From: Alphaproteobacteria bacterium
GTDB lineage: Bacteria; Pseudomonadota; Alphaproteobacteria; CAAGCB01; CAG-977
Assembly (NCBI GenBank): GCA_021639925.1
Contig: JAJXEL010000055.1
Location: 1-12,123, forward strand
Direction of reading: 5' to 3'
DNA length: 12,123 bases
The stretch's first letter is position 1; every line of letters starts with the position of its first letter. Positions 7,630-12,123 of the stretch are shown one piece after another. The notes under the pieces are model-generated. The model saw only the letters and a program-made list of their open reading frames with translations. It had not been told where the DNA came from and did not search any database. The position numbers and the translations under genes are program-made.

Positions 7630-8076
7630 TTATTTCAATCCCAGCGCCGTTCCCAAAAGGGCGGCGTTCTTTTTAAACAAAGCCGTGACGCGTTCATGCT
7701 GGCCGCGCGTATCGTCAATTTTTGCCATTTGTTCTTCCAGAACGATACCGTTTTCGTCAATGCTGGTTTCAAACGGGCGGCGGACTTCTTTGACGCGGGA
7801 TTTTCCGTCGGCGACCGGCGACAGATGCGCGGCGTTTGTTTTGGCGATTTTCGTTTCGCCCGACGAACGCGTCCGGTGCGCCGGATCCGTGCGCGTCATG
7901 GCGACATGTTTGCTTTCCCCGACAAATTCTTTAAACGTCAGCGGTTCTAAATCCGACGGCAGAAAATCCGGCGTATCCGCATTTGCGATATTATGAGCCA
8001 GAACGGACTGCCGCTGCGCCAGCCAGCGCATTTTTTCTTCGCTCATCTGATAAAGCGTTAAGTTCTGCAAATCCAT
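7630..8076 (-). CDS. flgB: Flagellar proximal rod protein FlgB
   Basis: FlgB is the first proximal rod subunit, docking onto FliE. The 148-residue protein carries the axial-family N-terminal helix (MRWLAQRQSVLAHNIANADTPDF) and a shorter C-terminal helix (MAKIDDTRGQHERVTALFKKNAALL). The central part is charged and variable, as is usual. AGGGAG lies about 8 bp before the ATG. It is the first gene of the unit that runs through cysQ and lies downstream of the sigma54-like element. Confidence 0.95.
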   Translation of the reverse strand: MDLQNLTLYQMSEEKMRWLAQRQSVLAHNIANADTPDFLPSDLEPLTFKEFVGESKHVAMTRTDPAHRTRSSGETKIAKTNAAHLSPVADGKSRVKEVRRPFETSIDENGIVLEEQMAKIDDTRGQHERVTALFKKNAALLGTALGLK

Positions 8077-8149
8077 TTTTGACTCCCTTTCGTTTGATTG
8101 TGCGTTTATTTCTTTAAAAAAACGTGAATCCCGCCGTCAAGAAATAAAA

Positions 8150-8165
8150 TGCAAAAACCGTGCCG
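8150..8165 (-). promoter_or_regulatory. Sigma54 (-24/-12) promoter of the flagellar/cckA unit
   Basis: The minus strand reads CGGCACG-GTTT-TTGCA. It matches the sigma54 consensus TGGCACG-N4-TTGCW at every defined position except the first T. The invariant GG (8164-8163) and GC (8152-8151) are at the required spacing. The predicted start is about 8139, giving a leader of roughly 60 nt to flgB. Flagellar genes of many alphaproteobacteria use sigma54 with an enhancer-binding activator such as FlbD. The activator site was not identified. Confidence 0.75.
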
Positions 8166-8184
8166 TTTTTTTGCCATTTTCCTT

Positions 8185-8213
8185 TTGCAGCCGCCCGCCT
8201 TTTGGCGTATGAC
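8185..8213 (+). promoter_or_regulatory. Possible sigma70-type promoter for the DUF486 gene
   Basis: TTGCAG (8185-8190), a 17-bp spacer and TATGAC (8208-8213) are suitably placed about 35 bp upstream of the ATG at 8248. The -10 match is only moderate. The site lies upstream of the divergent sigma54 element, in the zone between it and a likely enhancer. Confidence 0.35.
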
Positions 8214-8247
8214 CTCTTTGATGTTTTTTGATACAGGAGTGTTTATC

Positions 8248-8583
8248 ATGCATGCCGTTATTCCCGTTATTTTGCTGATTTGTTCCAATGTTTTCATGAC
8301 GTTTGCCTGGTACGGCCATTTAAAATTCAAATCGACGGCGCTGTGGGTTGTCATTTTGGCCAGCTGGGGGATCGCTTTTTTCGAATACTGCCTGCAGGTT
8401 CCGGCCAACCGCATCGGACATGAATACTATTCCGCCGCGCAGCTGAAAGGATTGCAGGAAATCATCACGCTGAGCGTTTTCGCCCTGTTTTCCATTTATT
8501 ATTTAGGTGAAAACCTGCGCTGGAACCATATCGCGGGCTTTGTTCTTTTGGTTATCGCCGGCATTTTAATCTTTAAGAAATAG
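8248..8583 (+). CDS. DUF486 family small membrane protein
   Basis: This 111-residue protein matches my recollection of DUF486, a small four-helix membrane family related to the drug/metabolite transporter superfamily; no function or substrate is established that I know of. Four hydrophobic segments are visible (about 3-20, 29-48, 70-88, 92-109). The diagnostic stretches are LICSNVFMTFAWYGHLKFK, SWGIAFFEYCLQVPANRIG and AAQLKGLQEIITLSVFA. The ATG at 8248 is chosen because AGGAG (8235-8239) precedes it at 8 bp and because the family is about 110 residues; the same frame is open further upstream but without a ribosome site. It is divergent from flgB. Confidence 0.85.
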   Translation: MHAVIPVILLICSNVFMTFAWYGHLKFKSTALWVVILASWGIAFFEYCLQVPANRIGHEYYSAAQLKGLQEIITLSVFALFSIYYLGENLRWNHIAGFVLLVIAGILIFKK

Positions 8584-8616
8584 GCTTTTTAAAGAATAGC
8601 CAAAAGCTTTTTTTTT
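8582..8616 (+). terminator. Probable terminator after the DUF486 gene
   Basis: GCTTTT (8584-8589 region) pairs with AAAAGC (8602-8607) across a 12-nt loop, extended by a G-T and an A-T pair, and is followed by a run of nine T residues. The stem is AT-rich and short, so efficiency may be modest. It overlaps the DUF486 stop codon. Confidence 0.5.
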
Positions 8617-8660
8617 CGTTATGATAGACGCATTGTTTGTTTTAACGGAGGAACGTACCT

Positions 8661-9578
8661 ATGGACGTATTTGTCATATTTTTAATTGTTCTTGCCTTTT
8701 TTGCGATTTCCGCCGGCGTGAAAACGGTTCCGCAGGGAATGGAATATACCGTTGAACGTTTCGGCAGGTATACGCACACTTTAAAACCGGGATTGAATCT
8801 GATTATTCCTTTTGTCGATTCCATCGGCGCAAAAGTCAATATGATGGAACAGGTGCTGGACGTTCCGTCTCAGGAAGTCATTACAAAGGATAACGCGATG
8901 GTCACGGTTGACGGCGTCGTCTTTTTTCAGGTTTTGGACGCTTCCCACGCCGTTTACGAAGTCCGCAATTTACAGGTTGCGATTTTGAATTTGGTCATGA
9001 CGAATATCCGTACCGTCATGGGGTCGATGGATTTGGACGAATTGCTCAGCCAGCGCGACATTATTAACCACCGCCTGCTGGAAGTCGTCGACCAGGCGAC
9101 CGAACCCTGGGGCGTCAAGGTAACGCGTATCGAAATCAAGGATATTACCCCGCCGCGCGACCTGGTGGACGCGATGGCGCGCCAGATGAAGGCCGAACGC
9201 GACAAACGCGCGCAAATTCTGGAAGCGGAAGGCCTGAAACAGGCGCAGATCCTGCGCGCCGAAGGGGAAAAGCAATATGCCGTCCTGCAGGCCGAAGGCC
9301 GCAAAGAAGCCGCCTACCGCGACGCGGAAGCCCGCGAACGCCAGGCCGAGGCCGAAGCCAAAGCGACCGCTTTTGTTTCCGAAGCCATCGGCAAAGGCAA
9401 CATCAACGCGATCAATTACTTCCTGGGCCAAAAATACCTGGACGCTTTAAAAGAAATCGGCACGGCCGACAATTCCAAAATGGTCATGCTGCCGATTGAA
9501 GCGACCAATATCCTGGGATCCATTGCCGGCATCGGCGAAATCGCCAAGGAAAGCCTGAAAAAAGACACGCACAAATAA
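8661..9578 (+). CDS. SPFH/Band 7 (stomatin-like, QmcA-type) membrane protein
   Basis: Members of this family form large cage-like oligomers on the inner membrane and are linked to membrane microdomains and to regulation of membrane proteases. The 305-residue protein has an N-terminal membrane anchor (about 2-20) and the Band 7 start VPQGMEYTVERFGRYTHTLKPG (23-44). Also present are DNAMVTVDGVVFFQV (77-91) and EPWGVKVTRIEIKDITPP (148-165), all typical of QmcA/YbbK-like proteins. The region 186-229 contains four 11-residue repeats beginning ILEAEGLKQAQ, an extended hendecad coiled coil. GGAGG lies 9 bp before the ATG; a TATGAT at 8620-8625 could be a -10 element, but no clear -35 is seen. The NfeD-like partner follows by 16 bp. 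It may be called qmcA; the symbol is left empty because several paralogous groups exist. Confidence 0.92.
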   Translation: MDVFVIFLIVLAFFAISAGVKTVPQGMEYTVERFGRYTHTLKPGLNLIIPFVDSIGAKVNMMEQVLDVPSQEVITKDNAMVTVDGVVFFQVLDASHAVYEVRNLQVAILNLVMTNIRTVMGSMDLDELLSQRDIINHRLLEVVDQATEPWGVKVTRIEIKDITPPRDLVDAMARQMKAERDKRAQILEAEGLKQAQILRAEGEKQYAVLQAEGRKEAAYRDAEARERQAEAEAKATAFVSEAIGKGNINAINYFLGQKYLDALKEIGTADNSKMVMLPIEATNILGSIAGIGEIAKESLKKDTHK

Positions 9579-9594
9579 GTAAGGAGAAATTTCC

Positions 9595-10041
9595 ATGATG
9601 GCAGTAGCAGATTACTGGTGGTGGTTGTCGGCCGGCATGGTGCTGATGGTTTTGGAAATCGTCACGCCGGGTATTTTTTTCCTGTGGATCGGTATCGGCG
9701 CTTTTATCACCGGGGCCGTCGCTGCGGTATTTCCGTCGGCGACGCCGGCGGTTCTGGGGGGCATTTTCGCGGTGTTAAGCGTTATTTCCGTTTTTGCCGG
9801 ACGCAAGATTATGGGTAAACGGCAAAATGAAACGGATACAAAGCTGAATAACCGCGCGGCCCAGTACATCGGACAGATTTATCAGGTTTATGAACCGATT
9901 GTTGACGGACGCGGCAAAATCTCTGTCGGCGACACGTTGTGGCTGGCGGCGGCGAAAGCGGACATTCCCGCGAACACGGCCGTCAAAGTCACCGGCGTAC
10001 GCGGCACGATGCTTGAGGTTGAACCCGTCAATGGAAATTAA
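9595..10041 (+). CDS. NfeD/YbbJ-like short membrane protein
   Basis: Short NfeD proteins are the constant operon partners of stomatin/QmcA-like SPFH proteins and probably bind or control their oligomers. The 148 residues show closely packed hydrophobic segments (about 8-25, 27-45, 50-68), followed by a soluble OB-fold domain with the typical GRGKISVGDTLWLAAA and VKVTGVRGTMLEVEPV. There is no N-terminal ClpP-like protease domain, so it is the short type. AAGGAG (9581-9586) is 8 bp before the first of two adjacent ATG codons, which decides the start. The last 11 bp overlap the next gene. Confidence 0.9.
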   Translation: MMAVADYWWWLSAGMVLMVLEIVTPGIFFLWIGIGAFITGAVAAVFPSATPAVLGGIFAVLSVISVFAGRKIMGKRQNETDTKLNNRAAQYIGQIYQVYEPIVDGRGKISVGDTLWLAAAKADIPANTAVKVTGVRGTMLEVEPVNGN

Positions 10042-11644
10042 AAACCGACTTTTTTCAAAAACAGGAATGACGGCTTTTTTTACTGGCCTCATTCTTGTTT
10101 TTGTTTTCGCGCCGCTGATCGTCCGGCAGACGCCCGCGCCGTTTTGGTTTCAGGAAAATTTTTTCAATACGTTACAGATTGCCGAAAATTTCAAACGGCT
10201 GGGGTTTCCTACTTTTGACGGCGTAACGCCGAGCAACGATTTTTCACCGGTCTGGACCGCCGTCCTGGCGGGTTTATCCTTTCTTGTTTCTTCCGCCTGC
10301 CCTGTTTTTTTCATTCTGGTCCGCGCCGTTTTGGGATTGGCGCTGGGAATAACGTTATTACTGTTTAACCGGCTGATCGGCGCTTTGGATTTTAAACCGG
10401 AACCGCAGGAACGTTTTTTAACTTTATCGTTTTTAACCGCGGCCTTTATATATACCGCGGCAACGGGATCGGACGCGGCTTTGGCCATACCGTGTATTTT
10501 TTTTAATGCCCTGTGTTTGTTAAAAGCGCTGCGTCTGCCCTGTTTTAAAACGGCGGTTTTTTACGGCCTCAGTCTGTTTTTATGCGCGTTGGTCCGCTTT
10601 GATTCCATGGCCTTTTCATTAACCGCGGCTTTGGTGTTTTATTTTCAATTTAACCGGAAAAACCCGATCACGGCCAAACAGTTGCTGGCGTTGGTTCCGG
10701 GGCTGGTCATCGCATTGATTCCGCTGATGATCTGGGCCGATATGCTGCAATCAACGTTCGGATCGCCGGTGCCGGCGGAAATAGCCAGCTGGACGAAAAC
10801 GCAGGATCATTCCCCCTGGCGGCTGTTTGTCGTATTGTTTATCGAACCTCTTCGTTACAGCAGGCAGATGCCGGGCGCGCTGGAAACATTAACTTTTCCT
10901 GTCTTGATTTTAGGATTGACCGCATACGCGTCTTTTCCCTGGATTGAACGGGAACAAACGCCTGCGGATACAGTCTTTTACGCTTTGATCTGGTATCCGA
11001 TTTTATACCTTATGGTCATCAGCGCCGTTACTTTTATCGCTTTGCCGGAATACGCCTTTTATCCTTTGGCCGCCGGAGGACCGGCCGCGCTGCTGTTCGC
11101 CGTTTGCAGAATTGACAGGCAATTACAGGAAAAAGAAAAGGCAACGGAAAAAAAACAAGCGCTGACCGTTTGGCTGATTTTAGGACTTTGTTTTTGCTGT
11201 TCGGCCGTTTTTTTGTCTTTACGGGCGCGGTCCGCCTTTTATAAACCGGTCACGCAGGCCATTGCCGAATTTACCGGGAAAAATCCGGGACGTTATGCCA
11301 TGAGCGGCGGCGCCGGAATAACGTCTTATATAACCAAAACTCCTTTCGTACGGCTGGACGGCATGGCGCAGGATCAAAAAATGCTGGATTTTTTAAACAC
11401 GCAGACGGATTTAAATACCGTATTAAAACATTATGGCGTTAATTATCTGGTTACTGCCAATTCGTCCGCCGGGGGAAAGAAATGTTATTCTGCCCGCGAA
11501 CCGGGCCAAAACCGTTTCGGCGGCAGCAATAAGGGAATGAGCGACTGGCTGTGCGCCCCGCCCGTATTCGAAAAACAAGCGACGCCGAAAATTAAAATCA
11601 GTATTTTTAAAATCGATCAAAACGGAAAAGCCATTCCCGAATAA
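10031..11644 (+). CDS. Polytopic membrane protein, GT-C-like (putative glycosyltransferase)
   Basis: This 537-residue protein has roughly ten hydrophobic segments between about residues 13 and 395, then a ~140-residue C-terminal domain predicted to be extracytoplasmic. The first external loop (FQENFFNTLQIAENFKRLGF then FDGVTPSNDFSPVW, 40-75) resembles the loop of integral-membrane GT-C type proteins (pattern G...FDG..PTNGxxPLW). RFDSMAF (189-195), RLDGMAQ (441-447) and HYGVNYLV (467-474) fit the same group. GT-C enzymes use lipid-linked sugars; no donor or acceptor can be named. The canonical acidic catalytic residue would be E42, where Asp is commoner. The start at 10031 is inferred from GAGG 12 bp upstream, the positively charged N-terminus (MEIKNRLFSK) and overlap with the NfeD gene. 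The frame is open upstream to 9890, but that part reads across the NfeD gene. Function is tentative; the membrane nature is secure. Confidence 0.75.
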   Translation: MEIKNRLFSKTGMTAFFTGLILVFVFAPLIVRQTPAPFWFQENFFNTLQIAENFKRLGFPTFDGVTPSNDFSPVWTAVLAGLSFLVSSACPVFFILVRAVLGLALGITLLLFNRLIGALDFKPEPQERFLTLSFLTAAFIYTAATGSDAALAIPCIFFNALCLLKALRLPCFKTAVFYGLSLFLCALVRFDSMAFSLTAALVFYFQFNRKNPITAKQLLALVPGLVIALIPLMIWADMLQSTFGSPVPAEIASWTKTQDHSPWRLFVVLFIEPLRYSRQMPGALETLTFPVLILGLTAYASFPWIEREQTPADTVFYALIWYPILYLMVISAVTFIALPEYAFYPLAAGGPAALLFAVCRIDRQLQEKEKATEKKQALTVWLILGLCFCCSAVFLSLRARSAFYKPVTQAIAEFTGKNPGRYAMSGGAGITSYITKTPFVRLDGMAQDQKMLDFLNTQTDLNTVLKHYGVNYLVTANSSAGGKKCYSAREPGQNRFGGSNKGMSDWLCAPPVFEKQATPKIKISIFKIDQNGKAIPE

Positions 11645-11645
11645 G

Positions 11646-11675
11646 AAAAAGCCCTCTGAAATCAGAGGGCTTTTT
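11646..11675. terminator. Bidirectional terminator between convergent genes
   Basis: GCCCTCTG (11651-11658) and CAGAGGGC (11663-11670) form a perfect stem with an AAAT loop, flanked by A5 on the left and T8 on the right. On the plus strand it follows the GT-C-like gene stop by one base. On the minus strand it follows the HTH gene stop, with a T5 tract. It can serve both transcripts. Confidence 0.88.
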
Positions 11676-11676
11676 T

Positions 11677-11901
11677 TTATATCAAAGCGATCCGGATCTG
11701 TTTTTTATAAAACTTTGCCAGACGAAACATAATATGACGGTTGGATATCTTGCCTATTTCCAGCTGCATCAGCTCTAATACGGGAATATGACAAGCTACG
11801 GACAATTCTTCAACCGTATCAAAGCCATGCCTTAAACGTTCCGTCTTAAATGCACTTGCCAGATGATATTTAAACTCTACGGATATACGCGATTTTGCCA
11901 T
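11677..11901 (-). CDS. Small XRE/Cro-like helix-turn-helix protein
   Basis: The 74-residue product looks like a single-domain lambda-repressor-like DNA-binding protein. FKTERLRHGFDTVEELSVAC matches helices 1-2 of the HTH_3 pattern, and HIPVLELMQLEIGK matches the recognition-helix region with the usual [I/L]E-x-GK end. ISNRHIMFRLAKFYKKQIRIAL provides the closing helices. No toxin partner, phage gene or regulated neighbour is visible. AGGAG (minus strand, 11912-11908) lies 6 bp before the ATG. It is convergent with the GT-C-like gene and immediately downstream of a terminator-like hairpin, so its own promoter is unclear. An inverted repeat TTTGTT-A4-AACAAA at 11918-11933 overlaps its leader and might be an operator. 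Confidence 0.7.
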   Translation of the reverse strand: MAKSRISVEFKYHLASAFKTERLRHGFDTVEELSVACHIPVLELMQLEIGKISNRHIMFRLAKFYKKQIRIALI

Positions 11902-11923
11902 TTTAAACTCCTTTTCATTTGTT

Positions 11924-11950
11924 AAAAAACAAACTCACGGCCGGCGGCCG
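11924..11950 (-). terminator. Terminator-like hairpin upstream of the HTH gene
   Basis: CGGCC (11938-11942) and GGCCG (11946-11950) form a short GC-only stem with a 3-nt loop. On the minus strand it is followed by TGAG and then TTTGTTTTTT. It is the inner of two tandem minus-strand terminator-like elements and ends about 20 bp before the HTH gene start codon. Confidence 0.45.
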
Positions 11951-11999
11951 AGGCCCAACGCCCTCCCGGCGGGAGTTGTTCCAAAAAAAACAAACTCAC
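11924..11999. repeat. Direct repeat pair in the right intergenic region
   Basis: The 15-bp sequence AAAAAACAAACTCAC occurs at 11924-11938 and 11985-11999. Each copy is followed on the plus strand by a GC-rich hairpin and then by GGGAGTT (11971-11977 and 12022-12028), so a unit of about 50-60 bp has been duplicated with diverged hairpin cores. Confidence 0.75.
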
Positions 12000-12022
12000 C
12001 TCAGGCACATGCCCAAGGTGAG
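11983..12022 (-). terminator. Terminator for a minus-strand gene beyond the right edge
   Basis: CTCACCT (11995-12001) pairs with AGGTGAG (12016-12022), with an inner GGC/GCC pairing and an ACAT loop. On the minus strand the hairpin is followed by TTTGTTTTTTTT. This is a good factor-independent terminator for transcripts entering from the right. Confidence 0.65.
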
Positions 12023-12123
12023 GGAGTTAGCAACTGCATCAATTCAGTCCGGATTATTCGACGCATACGCGCTTATATCTCCGGCTCCCTCGTAAGAAGG
12101 GCAGATTAATCATTGATGAGGAG
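12023..12123. other. Unassigned right edge
   Basis: No gene can be supported. On the minus strand one frame is open from the window edge to a TAA at 12056-12054 (22 codons), ending in ...RYKRVCVE. It would be followed by the terminator at 11983-12022. This could be the tail of a truncated gene or part of an intergenic repeat; the window is too short to tell. Confidence 0.3.

Noticed and set aside
8149..8247. N-terminal extension of the DUF486 protein
   Set aside because: The frame is open, but the extension lacks a ribosome site, exceeds the family length, and would overlap the divergent sigma54 promoter; the ATG at 8248 has AGGAG at 8 bp.
8077..8247. CtrA box (TTAA-N7-TTAA) upstream of flgB
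   Set aside because: Scanned by eye; TTAA occurs near 8114 but no partner lies at the required spacing.
8106..8414. Minus-strand 102-codon open frame upstream of flgB
   Set aside because: It runs antisense to the DUF486 gene and across the sigma54 element, with no recognisable protein features.
9890..10030. 47-residue N-terminal extension of the GT-C-like protein
   Set aside because: This stretch codes for the NfeD OB-fold in another frame, and its translation is Arg-rich and unlike a signal or anchor; ATG 10031 fits better.

Overview
The window looks like a chromosomal segment of an alphaproteobacterium of moderate GC content. Three things point there: a CckA-type hybrid histidine kinase, which is characteristic of Alphaproteobacteria; a RecA whose N-terminus (LVDKDTMDK then KALAAALSQIERAFGKGSIM) is of the alphaproteobacterial type; and a flagellar block ordered flgB-flgC-fliE-fliQ-fliR-flhB that runs directly into cckA. 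The genus cannot be fixed from the sequence alone. Most of the window is core genome; I see no phage, transposase, CRISPR array or defence locus.

Left part, all read on the minus strand. An initiator tRNA-Met(CAT) gene (127-204) has a good sigma70-type promoter and is followed by a perfect 20-bp terminator hairpin with a UUCG loop. Next comes recA (351-1412), with its own terminator and a promoter that overlaps a LexA-like direct repeat.

Centre, also minus strand (8076 down to 1520). There is one tightly packed transcription unit of eight genes: flgB, flgC, fliE, fliQ, fliR, flhB, cckA, cysQ. Gaps are 0-19 bp, and the cckA/cysQ overlap is ATGA. A near-consensus sigma54 (-24/-12) element sits at about 8150-8165, upstream of flgB. 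The proteins cover the proximal rod (FlgB, FlgC), the basal-body adaptor (FliE) and the flagellar export gate (FliQ, FliR, FlhB). They are followed by a cell-cycle phosphorelay kinase (CckA, here without any visible membrane segment) and a CysQ-like bisphosphate nucleotidase. The unit appears to couple flagellum assembly with cell-cycle signalling. No terminator is evident between cysQ and recA.

Right part, plus strand. Divergent from flgB is a small DUF486 membrane protein (8248-8583). It is followed by a stomatin/QmcA-like SPFH protein (8661-9578), its usual NfeD/YbbJ-like partner (9595-10041), and an 11-bp-overlapping 537-residue polytopic membrane protein that resembles GT-C type glycosyltransferases (10031-11644). 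A bidirectional terminator separates this from a convergent, 74-residue XRE/Cro-like HTH protein (11677-11901, minus strand). The last ~220 bp hold a duplicated hairpin-plus-T-tract element that reads as tandem terminators on the minus strand, then sequence I cannot assign.
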